Below the pieces are notes generated by a model. That model was given only the letters and a program-made list of their open reading frames with translations, ran no database searches and had not been told where the DNA came from. A DNA stretch of 64,000 nt from Okibacterium fritillariae (lineage in GTDB: Bacteria; Actinomycetota; Actinomycetes; Actinomycetales; Microbacteriaceae): contig NZ_FUZP01000001.1 of the NCBI RefSeq assembly GCF_900167575.1, forward strand, positions 1,364,001 to 1,428,000, in the 5' to 3' direction. A program made the translations under genes and the position numbers. This document shows positions 1-9,072 of the stretch, in pieces (the first letter of the stretch is position 1; each line of letters begins with the position of its first letter).

Positions 1-1
1 A

Positions 2-2164
2 GACGCGTCGCTGCAATTTTCCCCGCCCCCCGACGCAAATTTGGACGACGCCAACGCCACAGAGCGAGGCCGCGCCTCAGACGCGGACGTTGCGGGTTCG
101 GACATGAAGGCCAGTGCTCGCCACGACGGCGCCGGCTCGATGGACTTCCCGGCGCGCGCCGGCAGCCTCGTGCGCGCCGACACGCTCGTGCAGGCCCCCG
201 AGGGCGTGCTCGCGCTCCTCTCGACCATTTACGTGGCGCCGGATGTCGACAGCGCCCGCCGCGAACGCGTCACGCTCACGCATCCCGACCGTGTGACCGT
301 CGTCACCGACACCGGAGACGTCCTCACCTCCCACGTGCTCTCGGGCGGCTCGGGCGAACAGCCCAGCCGCATCGAACTGCTCGCCGAACGCGACGCCGCG
401 GCCGACGCCCTCGAGGGCCTCACCTCGACCATCGAGCGCCTGCGCTACGAACTCACCGAGCAGCGCCAGCAGAACCAGGTGGCGAAGAAGCAGTCCGCCG
501 ACGCGCTCCAGATGCTGCGCCAGTACGACGCCGAGCTCGCGGCCCATAGCGAGAAGGTCAACCGCGCGCTCGTGCAGGTCGAGTCGTCGACGGCGGAGTG
601 CGAGCGCATCCGATCGGCCCTCGCCCTCGCCGAGAACACCGTGAACGACGCGCAGACCGCGCTCGATCAGGCCAAGCAGGCGCTCGAGCAGGCCTCGTCC
701 CGCCCGCGGCCGATCCTCGACGTCAGCGCGCGCGACGCCGTGATGGCCGAACTCGACGCGGCCCGCGAAGCCGAGGTGCAGGCGCGTCTCTCACTCGAGA
801 CGGCCCGCGAGCGTGTGCGCCAGGGTGACGCGCGCATCGGTTCGCTCGTGCGCCGCCGCGACCAGGAACGCCGTCAGGCCGAAGAGGCGGCACGCCGCGC
901 GGTCATCCGTCGCCGACAGGTGGATGCCGCCACCCACGTCATCGAGACCCTCCCCGCCGTGCTCGCCTCCGTCGACCGTTCGGTGGCCGAGAGCTCTCTG
1001 CGCCTCGCCGCCGCCGAGGAGGAACGCCGCAGCCAAAACGAGGAACTCGGGGCCTTGCGTCGACAAGAGGCCGGCCTGCGCGAACGCTTGCAGGCGATCA
1101 CCGAGAACGTGCACGGCCTCGAGCTGCAGATCTACGAGAAGAAGCTTCACCTCTCGGGTTTGCTCGAGCGCGCCGGCTCGGAGCTCGGCCTCGTCGAGGA
1201 TGTCCTTGTCGCCGAATATGGCCCCGACCAGCTCGTCCCCGATGACGCCGACCTGCTCGCGACGATCGCGGAGAAGGTCGAAGCTCAGGAGGCCGCCGCC
1301 GCGGCCGCGGTCATCGCCGAACTCGAGGCCGAGATCGAGTCGGGCAGTGGGGGAGGAGCTCCCGCGACACGGCGCGTATCGGCCGACACCGTCGTGAGCA
1401 GCGCCTCCGACACCGCCCTCGAACCGGAGAGTGCGAGCCGAATGGCCGTCGGTGAGGGGGACGATGGCGCATCGGACGCCCCGATCGCCGCGCCCCGCGG
1501 CATCCCCTTCGATCGCGCCGCGCAGAAAAAGCGTTTCGAGCGTGCCGAACGCAAGCTCGCGCAACTCGGGCGCGTCAACCCGCTGGCCCTCGAGGAGTTC
1601 GCGGCGCTCGAACAGCGTCACGCCTTCCTCACCGAACAACTCGCCGACCTCACGAAGACCCGCAAGGACCTGCTCACGATCATCGACGAACTCGACGACC
1701 GCATGCAGACCATCTTCCGCAGCGCCTTCGACGACACGCAGCGAGCCTTCACCGACGTGTTCCCGGTGCTCTTCCCGGGAGGCACGGGCAGCATCTCGCT
1801 CACGAACCCCGACGACCTGCTCACGACGGGCATCGAGGTGCAGGTCAAACCGGCCGGTAAGAAGATTGAGCGCCTGTCGCTGCTCTCGGGCGGCGAACGC
1901 TCGCTGGCCGCCGTGGCCCTGCTCATCAGCATCTTCAAGGCCCGCCCGAGCCCGTTCTACATCATGGACGAGGTCGAGGCGGCCCTCGACGACGCCAACC
2001 TCGGCCGCCTGCTCGAGATCTTCGAAGACCTGCGTTCCACCAGCCAGCTCATCGTCATCACGCACCAGAAGCGCACCATGGAGATCGCGGATGCCCTCTA
2101 CGGCGTGTCGATGCGTCAAGACGGGGTGTCGGCGGTCGTCGGTCAACGCGTGGCGACGCCGTAG
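2..2164 (+). CDS. smc: Smc, chromosome-partition ATPase (C-terminal part, 5' truncated by window)
   Basis: This is the C-terminal two thirds of the SMC condensin subunit, which compacts and segregates the chromosome with ScpA/ScpB. The reading frame is open to the window edge, so the N-terminal ATPase half lies upstream. The visible part starts in the hinge (about residues 40-110), follows with a long Glu/Arg/Ala-rich coiled coil (about 110-550), and ends in the head domain with the ABC signature LSGGE, the Walker B stretch FYIMDEVEAALDD and the H-loop ITHQKRT. A TTG near base 41 is inside the hinge and is not a credible start. The first 45 residues are unusually Asp/Ala-rich for a hinge. ftsY follows 9 bases later, the usual actinobacterial order. 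Identification is certain from the head motifs. Confidence 0.96.
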   Translation, partial: DASLQFSPPPDANLDDANATERGRASDADVAGSDMKASARHDGAGSMDFPARAGSLVRADTLVQAPEGVLALLSTIYVAPDVDSARRERVTLTHPDRVTVVTDTGDVLTSHVLSGGSGEQPSRIELLAERDAAADALEGLTSTIERLRYELTEQRQQNQVAKKQSADALQMLRQYDAELAAHSEKVNRALVQVESSTAECERIRSALALAENTVNDAQTALDQAKQALEQASSRPRPILDVSARDAVMAELDAAREAEVQARLSLETARERVRQGDARIGSLVRRRDQERRQAEEAARRAVIRRRQVDAATHVIETLPAVLASVDRSVAESSLRLAAAEEERRSQNEELGALRRQEAGLRERLQAITENVHGLELQIYEKKLHLSGLLERAGSELGLVEDVLVAEYGPDQLVPDDADLLATIAEKVEAQEAAAAAAVIAELEAEIESGSGGGAPATRRVSADTVVSSASDTALEPESASRMAVGEGDDGASDAPIAAPRGIPFDRAAQKKRFERAERKLAQLGRVNPLALEEFAALEQRHAFLTEQLADLTKTRKDLLTIIDELDDRMQTIFRSAFDDTQRAFTDVFPVLFPGGTGSISLTNPDDLLTTGIEVQVKPAGKKIERLSLLSGGERSLAAVALLISIFKARPSPFYIMDEVEAALDDANLGRLLEIFEDLRSTSQLIVITHQKRTMEIADALYGVSMRQDGVSAVVGQRVATP

Positions 2165-2167
2165 GCT
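2162..2167 (+). promoter_or_regulatory. Putative -10 element for leaderless ftsY
   Basis: TAGGCT lies exactly six bases before the ftsY ATG, and no Shine-Dalgarno sequence precedes that ATG. A transcription start about seven bases after the element would fall on the ATG. The first three bases are the smc stop codon. No clear -35 is visible. Confidence 0.5.
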
Positions 2168-2173
2168 GGATGC

Positions 2174-3049
2174 ATGGCAGAACGTACACCCTGGTCCTTG
2201 TCCGGCGCCCTGCGCGGCATGTTCCAGAAACCCACCATCGACGATGACACCTGGGATCAGCTGGAGCACGCTCTCATCACGGCCGACTTCGGCCCCGACC
2301 TCACCGAGTTCGTCGTCGACGACCTGCGGCAGAAGGTCGCCCGCTACCGCACCACCGACCCGCGCGACTTGCAGCGCATGCTGCGCGAGTCGATCGAGGA
2401 GCGCCTGTCGAAGTACGACACGACGCTGAAGCTCACCGAGCGCCCGGCCGTCGTGCTGGTCGTCGGTGTGAACGGTGTCGGCAAGACCACCACCATCGGC
2501 AAGTTCGCCAAGTTCCTCGGCACCTACGGACGCACGGTCGTCGTGGGGGCCGCCGACACGTTCCGCGCCGCCGCGGTCGAGCAGCTCGCCACGTGGGCCG
2601 AGCGGGCGGGGGCCGCGATCGTGCGCCCGCAGCAGCAGGGGCAAGACCCCGCATCCGTCGCCTTCCAGACCATCGAATACGCCAAGCGCACGGGCACCGA
2701 GATCGTCGTCATCGACACGGCCGGTCGCCTGCAGACGAAGGGCGGCCTCATGGACGAGCTCACCAAGGTGCGCCGCGTCATCGAGAAGCAGGCCCCGATC
2801 AGCGAGGTGCTGCTGGTGCTCGACGCGACCACGGGCCAGAACGGTCTGTCGCAGGCCGAGGCGTTCATCGAACACGCCGGTGTGACGGGTCTCGTCCTGA
2901 CGAAGCTCGACGGCTCGGCGCGCGGAGGCTTCGTGCTCGCCGTGCAGGAGAAGACGGGCATCCCCATCAAGCTCGTCGGCCAGGGCGAGGGCATCAACGA
3001 CCTCACCGGTTTCACGCCGCACGTCTTCGCGCAGAAGCTGGTCGGCTAG
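2174..3049 (+). CDS. ftsY: FtsY, signal recognition particle receptor GTPase
   Basis: FtsY docks ribosome-SRP complexes at the membrane during co-translational insertion. The 291-residue protein is almost a bare NG domain: a helical N domain (about residues 20-90) then the SRP-type GTPase with P-loop GVNGVGKT (98-105), the DTFRAAA motif, DTAGR and TKLDG. The long acidic A domain of E. coli FtsY is absent, so membrane contact must come from the short N-terminal helix, as in many Gram-positives. The ATG at 2174 has no ribosome-binding site but sits six bases after a -10-like hexamer, suggesting a leaderless transcript. Its partner Ffh is encoded 2.4 kb downstream. Confidence 0.97.
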   Translation: MAERTPWSLSGALRGMFQKPTIDDDTWDQLEHALITADFGPDLTEFVVDDLRQKVARYRTTDPRDLQRMLRESIEERLSKYDTTLKLTERPAVVLVVGVNGVGKTTTIGKFAKFLGTYGRTVVVGAADTFRAAAVEQLATWAERAGAAIVRPQQQGQDPASVAFQTIEYAKRTGTEIVVIDTAGRLQTKGGLMDELTKVRRVIEKQAPISEVLLVLDATTGQNGLSQAEAFIEHAGVTGLVLTKLDGSARGGFVLAVQEKTGIPIKLVGQGEGINDLTGFTPHVFAQKLVG

Positions 3050-3549
3050 TGGCGCTCGAGCACGACTACTTCGGCTTGATCGAGGAGCAGCCGGGTGGTG
3101 GGCTCTACTGGTCCGAATCGGTCGAGGTGGGCGATCAGTATGTCGACCTGTCGATGAGCGTTCCGCGCGGCGAGGGCGTCAGCGACGAAGATCTCGACAT
3201 CGCTGCGGCGCTGCTGCAGGCCCTCGAGGGGCTCGATCTGCGGGCCCGCGAGGATATGCTGTCGGCCGTCGACGATCGCGAGAGCGACGTGTCGGTGTTC
3301 GTCGTGCAGGCGGTCGAAGAATACGGCGACGGCATCGAGGACCTCTTCGTCGACCACTCGGGCGACCTCGACGTCGACCTCATCCGTTCCCTCGTGCTCA
3401 CGCGCGTCGCCGTGCACCCCTCGGCATCCTCCGACACCGAGGCCTTCGTCGACCTCGAGTTCGCCCTCGACCCGGATAGCTCCGACCTCGCGCTCCTCGT
3501 TTCGCTCAGCCGCTCGGTCACACCTGTTTCGATCACGATCGTCGAATAG
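3049..3549 (+). CDS. Small acidic conserved protein (DUF2004-like)
   Basis: A 166-residue acidic protein starting at a GTG whose first base is the last base of the ftsY stop codon, so it is probably translationally coupled to ftsY. It begins with EHDYFGLIEEQPGGGLYWSE and resembles short actinobacterial DUF2004 proteins, which often start with a similar HxFG motif. There is no signal peptide or membrane segment. The function is unknown. The family name is from memory of the N-terminal motif and should be checked. It converges with lipA, whose stop lies 11 bases away. Confidence 0.7.
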   Translation: MALEHDYFGLIEEQPGGGLYWSESVEVGDQYVDLSMSVPRGEGVSDEDLDIAAALLQALEGLDLRAREDMLSAVDDRESDVSVFVVQAVEEYGDGIEDLFVDHSGDLDVDLIRSLVLTRVAVHPSASSDTEAFVDLEFALDPDSSDLALLVSLSRSVTPVSITIVE

Positions 3550-3559
3550 CGACCTTCGT

Positions 3560-4663
3560 TCACACGCCCTGCAAGAACACCGGCTCGCCGTCGGTGCGGT
3601 CGAGGTGTGCGAGGTCGTCCGGCAGTACGCGTCCCTTGGCCCGCATCGACTGTGCCCACAGCCGACCCGCGCGATAGCTCGACCGCACGAGCGGCCCGGC
3701 CAGCGCGCCCGAGAAACCGATCTCGTCGGCCTCGCCCTTGATCTCGAGAAACTCCTCGGGCGGCAGCCAGCGGGCGACGGGCAGGTGCCGCGGCGTCGGC
3801 CGTAGGTATTGCGTGATGGTGATGATGTCCGTTCCCGCGTCATGCAGATCGCGCAGCGCCTGCGAGATCTCGTGCCGCTCCTCGCCCATGCCGAGGATCA
3901 GGTTGGACTTCGTGATCAGCCCGGCCGACCGCGCCTGCGTGAGCACATCGAGCGAGCGCTCGTATCGGAACGCCGGACGGATGCGCTTGAAGATGCGCGG
4001 CACGGTCTCGACGTTGTGCGCGAACACCTCGGGCCGCGCCTCGAACACCTCGCCCAGCAGGTCGGGGTTTCCCGAGAAGTCGGTGGCGAGAATCTCGACG
4101 CCCGTCCCCGGGTTCTCGGCGTGGATGCGACGCACGGTTTCGGCGTGCAGCCAAGCCCCCTCGTCGGGCAGGTCGTCGCGGGCAACCCCCGTCACGGTCG
4201 CGTACCGCAATTGCATCGCTTTCACGGATGCCGCCACCCGACGTGGCTCGTCGGTGTCATAGTCGGCGGGCTTGCCCGTATCGATCTGGCAGAAGTCGCA
4301 CCGCCTCGTGCACTGCGAACCGCCGATCAGGAACGTCGCCTCGCGGTCCTCCCAACACTCATAGATGTTCGGGCATCCGGCTTCCTGGCACACCGTGTGC
4401 AGGTCCTCGCTCTTCACGAGGCTCTGCAGCTGCTGGTACTCCGGCCCCATGCGCGCCTTCGTCTTGATCCAGGCGGGCTTGCGCTCGATCGGCGTCTCGG
4501 CGTTGCGCACTTCGAGCCGCAGCAGCTTGCGCCCATTCGCGCCTGTCGCCGAACTCGCCGTGCCCGCAGTCGCCATGCCGCTCGTTTCCGCAGCGCCCGC
4601 CGTTCCGCAACCCGTCGCCGCAGCCCCGTGCGGCGCCCCGTTGCTCGTCCCGCACGCGCTCAT
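3560..4663 (-). CDS. lipA: LipA, lipoyl synthase
   Basis: LipA is a radical-SAM enzyme that inserts two sulfurs into octanoyl groups on lipoyl domains. Both iron-sulfur clusters are visible: [12 protein letters not shown] for the auxiliary cluster and CTRRCDFC for the SAM cluster. [11 protein letters not shown]-type sequence and the C-terminal LVRSSYRA region, whose serine ligates the auxiliary cluster, are also present. The start chosen is the ATG overlapping the lipB stop as ATGA. This gives 367 residues with an extra Ala/Gly/Thr-rich N-terminal stretch of about 45 residues before the conserved [17 protein letters not shown], so an internal start is possible. lipB lies immediately upstream in the same operon. 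Confidence 0.96.
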   Translation of the reverse strand: MSACGTSNGAPHGAAATGCGTAGAAETSGMATAGTASSATGANGRKLLRLEVRNAETPIERKPAWIKTKARMGPEYQQLQSLVKSEDLHTVCQEAGCPNIYECWEDREATFLIGGSQCTRRCDFCQIDTGKPADYDTDEPRRVAASVKAMQLRYATVTGVARDDLPDEGAWLHAETVRRIHAENPGTGVEILATDFSGNPDLLGEVFEARPEVFAHNVETVPRIFKRIRPAFRYERSLDVLTQARSAGLITKSNLILGMGEERHEISQALRDLHDAGTDIITITQYLRPTPRHLPVARWLPPEEFLEIKGEADEIGFSGALAGPLVRSSYRAGRLWAQSMRAKGRVLPDDLAHLDRTDGEPVFLQGV

Positions 4664-5328
4664 GCCGACACCTCGTCCGTCGCCCCGAACGCCCGAGCAA
4701 TGACTGCCGCAACGGTCTCGGGCTCGACATCCCGCCCGGTCACCTCGCGGATCGATGTGACCCCCGCATCCCGAATCCCGCAGGGCACGATCTGCTCGAA
4801 CGGCGCCAGATCGTTGGTGCAGTTGAGGGCGAACCCGTGCCGTGTCACGCCATCGTTCACGCGGATGCCGATCGCCCCGATCTTGGCGGCTGCGACGCCC
4901 GGCCGCTCGACCCACACCCCCGAACGCCCCTCGATGCGCCCACCCGTGACGCCGAAACCGCCCAGCACCTCGATCAGGATCCCCTCGAGCGCCCGCACAT
5001 AGGCCACCACATCGATCGGCTCGTGCAGCCGCACGATCGGATACCCCACCAGCTGCCCCGGCCCGTGCCACGTGATCTTGCCCCCGCGATCCACATCGAT
5101 CACGGGGGTGCCGTCCCCCGGTCGCTCGTCGTCGGTCGTGCGCCGACCCGCCGTGAACGCCGGCTCGTGTTCGAGCAACACGAGCGTGTTGGGCGAACGC
5201 CCCGCCGCGACATCCGCGTGGATCTCGAGCTGCAGACGCAACCCGTCGTCATACCCGACCGGATGCGGCGAGAACCCGGGTTGCACGAGACGCGGCGCCT
5301 CGATCGTCCTGCTGGCGGTGACGCTCAT
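4660..5328 (-). CDS. lipB: LipB, octanoyl-ACP:protein N-octanoyltransferase
   Basis: LipB transfers octanoate from acyl carrier protein to the lipoyl domains of dehydrogenase complexes and the glycine cleavage H protein. The 222-residue protein has the family signatures [28 protein letters not shown], and the acyl-site lysine and cysteine in [11 protein letters not shown] and IVPCGI. The ATG is preceded on the minus strand by a good AAAGGAG ribosome-binding site. Its stop overlaps the lipA start by four bases, so the two steps of lipoate assembly are co-translated. Confidence 0.97.
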   Translation of the reverse strand: MSVTASRTIEAPRLVQPGFSPHPVGYDDGLRLQLEIHADVAAGRSPNTLVLLEHEPAFTAGRRTTDDERPGDGTPVIDVDRGGKITWHGPGQLVGYPIVRLHEPIDVVAYVRALEGILIEVLGGFGVTGGRIEGRSGVWVERPGVAAAKIGAIGIRVNDGVTRHGFALNCTNDLAPFEQIVPCGIRDAGVTSIREVTGRDVEPETVAAVIARAFGATDEVSA

Positions 5329-5358
5329 GGCGGGCTCCTTTCGGAAGCTTTTCGAGTT

Positions 5359-5364
5359 AGTGTA
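5359..5364 (-). promoter_or_regulatory. Putative -10 of lipB-lipA
   Basis: On the minus strand TACACT lies 30 bases upstream of the lipB start, which has its own ribosome-binding site. A weak TGTGAT lies 17 bases further upstream. The assignment rests on spacing and consensus only. Confidence 0.4.
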
Positions 5365-5417
5365 CTCGATCCATAAACCTCATCACACGGTCAGCCAACT
5401 CGGTGCACCCGATCGAC

Positions 5418-5423
5418 TAAACT
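5418..5423 (+). promoter_or_regulatory. Putative -10 of ffh
   Basis: TAAACT lies nine bases before the ffh ATG with no Shine-Dalgarno sequence between, so the transcript would be leaderless or have a leader of only a few bases. It is divergent from the lipB promoter across the same short gap. Confidence 0.45.
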
Positions 5424-5432
5424 TGTCGGATC

Positions 5433-7007
5433 ATGGCGACATTTGGCTCACTGTCCGAACGGCTGACAGACACACTCAAGAACCTCCGCACGAAGGGCAA
5501 GCTCTCGGCGTCCGATGTCGACGGCACGGTCCGCGAGATCCGGCGCGCACTGCTCGACGCCGACGTCGCGTTCGATGTGGTCAAGCAGTTCACCAACACG
5601 GTGCGCGAGCGCGCCCTCGGCGACGACGTCAACCGCGCGCTCAACCCGGCGCAGCAGGTCGTGCAGATCGTCAACGAAGAGCTCGTCAACATCCTGGGTG
5701 GCGAGCAGCGCCGCCTGCAGTTCGCCAAGCGCCCGCCGACCATCATCATGCTCGCGGGTCTGCAGGGTGCCGGTAAGACGACGCTCGCGGGCAAGCTCGC
5801 CAAGTGGCTCGTCAAAGACGGCCACACGCCCGTGCTCGTCGCGGCCGACCTCCAGCGCCCCAACGCCGTCAACCAGCTGCAGGTCGTCGGTGGTCAGGCC
5901 GGCGTGCCCGTCTTCGCCCCCGAGCCCGGCAACGGTGTCGGCAACCCGGTCAAGGTCGCCAAAGACGCCGTGAAGTATGCCGAGACGAAGCTCCACGACG
6001 TCGTCATCGTCGACACGGCCGGCCGCCTCGGCGTCGACCGCGACATGATGAAGCAGGCCGCCGACATCCGCAAAGCCATCGACCCCGACGAGGTGCTCTT
6101 CGTCATCGACGCCATGATCGGTCAAGACGCCGTCGCCACCGCCAAGGCCTTCCAGGAGGGCGTCGACTTCACGGGCGTCGTCCTGTCGAAGCTCGACGGC
6201 GATGCGCGCGGTGGAGCGGCCCTCTCGGTCGCCTCGGTGACGGGCCGCCCGATCATCTTCGCGTCCACCGGTGAGAGCCTCGACGACTTCGAGCCGTTCT
6301 ACCCCGACCGCATGGCCAGCCGCATCCTCGACCTCGGTGACATCCTCACCCTGATCGAACAGGCGCAAGAGGCGTTCGACGAAGACGAAGCGCGCGAGAT
6401 GGCAGAGAAATTTGCCACCGACACGTTCACGCTCGAGGACTTCCTCAAGCAGATGCAGCAGCTCAAGAACATGGGCTCTATCAAGAAGATGATGGGCATG
6501 CTGCCCGGCATGGGCCAGATGAAGCAGCAGCTCGAGAACTTCGACGAGAGCGAGCTGGTGCGCACCGAGGCGATCATCCAGTCGATGACGCCCGCCGAGC
6601 GCCGCAACTCCAAGCTGCTCAACGGCTCGCGTCGCCTGCGTATCGCGCGCGGTTCGGGCACGACCGTCACCGAGGTGAACGCGCTCGTCAACCGCTTCGA
6701 GCAGGCCGCCAAGATGATGAAGACCGTGGCCAAGGGTGGCGTGCCGCAGATGCCCGGCATGGGCCCCATCCCAGGTGCCGGCCGCATGCCCAAGAAGCCC
6801 GTCGCCAAGAAGAAGGGCGGCTCGAAGTCGGGCAACCCGGCCAAGCGCGCCGCCGAGAACGCCGGTCTCGCGGCCGGCCCCGCCCAGCCCGCCGCACCCG
6901 TCGGCACGGGCTTCGGTCTCGCCAAGGGCGCCAAGGGTGCGGATGCCGCAGCCGGCCCCTCGGCCGAAGAGCTCGCCACGCTGCAGAAGTTCCTCGGTCG
7001 CTCCTAG
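5433..7007 (+). CDS. ffh: Ffh, SRP54 signal recognition particle GTPase
   Basis: Ffh binds signal sequences of nascent membrane proteins and 4.5S RNA and hands them to FtsY. The 524-residue protein shows the N domain, the GTPase with P-loop GLQGAGKTT (about residues 107-116), the DLQRPNAVNQL and DTAGR motifs and SKLDGDARGG, then the methionine-rich M domain with MMGMLPGMGQMK and the RNA-binding SRRLRIARGSG. The C-terminal tail of about 90 residues is rich in Gly, Ala, Pro and Lys, longer than in enteric Ffh but usual for actinobacteria. A strong hairpin follows the stop codon. Confidence 0.97.
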   Translation: MATFGSLSERLTDTLKNLRTKGKLSASDVDGTVREIRRALLDADVAFDVVKQFTNTVRERALGDDVNRALNPAQQVVQIVNEELVNILGGEQRRLQFAKRPPTIIMLAGLQGAGKTTLAGKLAKWLVKDGHTPVLVAADLQRPNAVNQLQVVGGQAGVPVFAPEPGNGVGNPVKVAKDAVKYAETKLHDVVIVDTAGRLGVDRDMMKQAADIRKAIDPDEVLFVIDAMIGQDAVATAKAFQEGVDFTGVVLSKLDGDARGGAALSVASVTGRPIIFASTGESLDDFEPFYPDRMASRILDLGDILTLIEQAQEAFDEDEAREMAEKFATDTFTLEDFLKQMQQLKNMGSIKKMMGMLPGMGQMKQQLENFDESELVRTEAIIQSMTPAERRNSKLLNGSRRLRIARGSGTTVTEVNALVNRFEQAAKMMKTVAKGGVPQMPGMGPIPGAGRMPKKPVAKKKGGSKSGNPAKRAAENAGLAAGPAQPAAPVGTGFGLAKGAKGADAAAGPSAEELATLQKFLGRS

Positions 7008-7023
7008 GGTCGCACGCAGAGCG

Positions 7024-7062
7024 AAAGCCGGGTCAGACACTCAGGTGTCCGGCCCGGCTTTC
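7024..7062. terminator. Bidirectional terminator hairpin between ffh and the GCS2 gene
   Basis: A hairpin with arms AAAGCCGGG and CCCGGCTTT plus an inner GACAC/GTGTC stem lies 17 bases after the ffh stop. The A-run on one side and T-run on the other would let it work in both directions, ending ffh and the convergent ligase gene. Confidence 0.75.
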
Positions 7063-7078
7063 TGCGCGCCATGACGAG

Positions 7079-7149
7079 AGCGCCTCAGAACCGACACCGA
7101 TGCGTGTAGCGCCTCATGTTGATCCGACACTGATGCGTTTAGCGCCTCA
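7079..7149. repeat. Degenerate tandem repeat of about 30 bp
   Basis: AGCGCCTCA occurs three times (7079, 7108, 7141). Between copies, CCGACACCGATGCGT at 7091 and CCGACACTGATGCGT at 7124 match at 14 of 15 bases. No credible coding sequence covers the stretch. Confidence 0.7.
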
Positions 7150-7170
7150 TGATGACCCGCGCCGCGCCGT

Positions 7171-7248
7171 GCCGCGCCTCGCATCGACTCGCGCAGCGCA
7201 GTGCATCGACTCGGGCCGCGCCGCGCCTCGCATCGACTCGCGCAGCGC
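7171..7248. repeat. Perfect 29-bp direct repeat pair
   Basis: Two identical 29-base copies lie at 7171-7199 and 7220-7248, both containing CGCATCGACTCGCGCAGCGC. A partial third unit, GCATCGACTCGGG, lies between them. The second copy ends one base before the stop codon of the leftward GCS2 gene, so the array grew or contracted right at that gene's 3' end. Confidence 0.8.
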
Positions 7249-8388
7249 TCAGGCGTCGACGCGCAACCCGTGCCGCAGTTCCTTGGCCAGCATGTGCACG
7301 ACGGCGGGCAGGCTCCCGCCATTCGACTGGGCGACAGCCAACTGCCGCTGATAGCTCGCCCCCACGCGCAGAATCACGAGCGCGTCGTTCAATTCCTTCT
7401 CGCATCCGAGCCGCCGGGCGATGGGGTTCAGCACATCCACCAATTCGGCGATCTCGTCGGTGACCAGGCGCTCGTGCCCATCGGGGCGCACGATGATCTC
7501 GGCCTCCATGCCATACCGGGCGGCGCGCCACTTGTTCTCGCGCACGAACCACGGCTGCAGTGTCGTGAGCGCCTCGCCGTCGTCGAGCCGCGACGACAAA
7601 TGCTCGACCAGGCAGTGGATGAGCGCCGACAATGCCCCGAATTCGGTGATGCTCGAGGCGCCATCGCACGACCGCATCTCGACCGTTCCCCAGTGCGGCG
7701 ACGGGCGGATGTCCCAGCGCACCTCGGTGTAGTCCTCGATGATGCCCGTCTTCATCATGTCCTCGACGTAGGACTCGAATTCGCCCCAGTGTTCGAGCTG
7801 GTAGGGGAGTCCCGCGGTCGGAAGCTGCTGGAACATGAGCGCCCGGTTCGAGGCGTACCCGGTGTCCACGCCGCCCCAGAACGGGCTGGAGGCCGACAGC
7901 GCCTGCAGATGCGGCGAATAGGTCAGCAGGCCGTTCACGAGCGGCAGCACTTTGCGCACATCCTCGACGCCCACGTGCGCGTGCACGCCCCAGATCATCA
8001 TGTTGCGGCCCCACCACTGCGTGCGGTCGATGAGCTTGGCGTAACGGTCCTTCGCCGTGACCTCCTGGTCGAACCACTGCCCGAACGGATGCGAGCCGCT
8101 GCCCACGAGCTCGATGCCCATCGGGTCGGTGATGGCGCGAACCTCGTCGATCTGACCGGCGAGGTCGGCGATGGCATCCGGAACGCTGTGGTGCACACCG
8201 GAGACGAGCTCGACGGTGTTGCGCAGCAGCTCGCCCGTGATGTGCGGATGCGGCGCGCCATCGGTGCTCAGCTGCTCGAGCACCTGATCGGCCGCCGAAA
8301 CGAGATCGCCCGTGTCGCGATCGACGAGCGCCAGCTCCCACTCGAGGCCGACGGTGGAGCGCTCCGAGGAGGCGAAATCGATACGCAT
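7249..8388 (-). CDS. Carboxylate-amine ligase, GCS2/YbdK family
   Basis: A 379-residue member of the glutamate-cysteine ligase 2 family, ATP-dependent enzymes that join an amine to a glutamate carboxylate. The conserved N-terminal [14 protein letters not shown], the HPFGQW and [16 protein letters not shown] motifs and the RYGMEAEI region are visible. In actinobacteria these proteins are usually annotated as weak glutamate-cysteine ligases or of unknown substrate, so no specific product is claimed. The ATG follows a GAGG-type site on the minus strand. It is convergent with ffh and its stop codon abuts the repeat pair. Confidence 0.88.
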   Translation of the reverse strand: MRIDFASSERSTVGLEWELALVDRDTGDLVSAADQVLEQLSTDGAPHPHITGELLRNTVELVSGVHHSVPDAIADLAGQIDEVRAITDPMGIELVGSGSHPFGQWFDQEVTAKDRYAKLIDRTQWWGRNMMIWGVHAHVGVEDVRKVLPLVNGLLTYSPHLQALSASSPFWGGVDTGYASNRALMFQQLPTAGLPYQLEHWGEFESYVEDMMKTGIIEDYTEVRWDIRPSPHWGTVEMRSCDGASSITEFGALSALIHCLVEHLSSRLDDGEALTTLQPWFVRENKWRAARYGMEAEIIVRPDGHERLVTDEIAELVDVLNPIARRLGCEKELNDALVILRVGASYQRQLAVAQSNGGSLPAVVHMLAKELRHGLRVDA

Positions 8389-8513
8389 GGTGGATCCTCG
8401 TCTGTTCGTGCATTCGGCCGATTACCGTTCGGATGCTTCCGCCATTTTCACATGGAGGTGCGACGCGCCAACATCCGCGTGTCTCGGATTATCACAAACG
8501 GCCCAGCATCTGA

Positions 8514-8519
8514 CAGAAT
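8514..8519 (+). promoter_or_regulatory. Putative -10 of the rpsP operon
   Basis: CAGAAT lies within a gene-free stretch of 262 bases (8389-8650) before rpsP. It would give a leader of about 125 bases. A TACCGA/TCGGTA inverted repeat at 8586-8612 could form a leader stem. No convincing -35 is visible. Confidence 0.35.
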
Positions 8520-8650
8520 GGTTAGTCGAGTCCGTACCCATCCGACCCTCTAATCAGACGGGTACAGACGCCATCACAGTTTTCGTACCGAGCGTGCCCC
8601 CACCTTTCGGTATCGAGCACGAATCAGTCATCAAAAATTTCAGGAGAATT

Positions 8651-9070
8651 GTGTCTGTCAAGATCCGTCTGAAGCGTCTCGGTAAGATCCGCGCGCCCTA
8701 CTACCGCATCGTTGTCGCCGACTCGCGCACCAAGCGCGATGGCCGTGTCATCGAAGAAATCGGCATCTACCACCCCACCGAAGAGCCCTCGGTCATCGAG
8801 GTCGACTCCGAGCGTGCGCAGTACTGGCTCTCCGTGGGCGCACAGCCCACCGAGCAGGTTGCCGCTCTCCTCAAGCTCACGGGCGACTGGGGCAAGTTCA
8901 AGGGTGACGAGAACGCCGTCTCCACCGTCCGCGTGAAAGAGGCCAAGGTTCCTTTCGTCGCCGACGAGAAGAAGAAGCCCGTTCTGAAGCCCAAGGCTGA
9001 GAAGCCTGCCGAGAAGCCGGCCGAAGAGGCCGCTCCCGAGGCTGCTGCCGAAGAGTCGACCGAGGCCTAG
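8651..9070 (+). CDS. rpsP: 30S ribosomal protein S16
   Basis: S16 is an assembly protein of the small ribosomal subunit. The 139-residue product starts [25 protein letters not shown], the family signature, and has the usual core to about residue 85. It then carries a Lys/Glu/Ala/Pro-rich tail of about 50 residues seen in many actinobacterial S16 proteins. The GTG at 8651 was chosen because an AGGAG site stands four bases upstream and the conserved N terminus begins there. It heads the rpsP-khpA-rimM-trmD operon. Confidence 0.97.
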   Translation: MSVKIRLKRLGKIRAPYYRIVVADSRTKRDGRVIEEIGIYHPTEEPSVIEVDSERAQYWLSVGAQPTEQVAALLKLTGDWGKFKGDENAVSTVRVKEAKVPFVADEKKKPVLKPKAEKPAEKPAEEAAPEAAAEESTEA

Positions 9071-9072
9071 TC

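Noticed and set aside
791-3022. 743-residue open frame antisense to smc and ftsY
   Set aside because: It mirrors two certain genes and is rich in Arg, Asp, Gly and Leu as expected from the complement of GC-rich codons. No motif or ribosome-binding site supports it.
5448-7040. 530-residue open frame antisense to ffh
   Set aside because: It is fully covered by ffh, whose motifs are unmistakable, and has no conserved features.
7171-7248. Possible CRISPR remnant
   Set aside because: There are only two full copies, separated by a 20-bp spacer that itself contains part of the repeat, and no cas genes are present.
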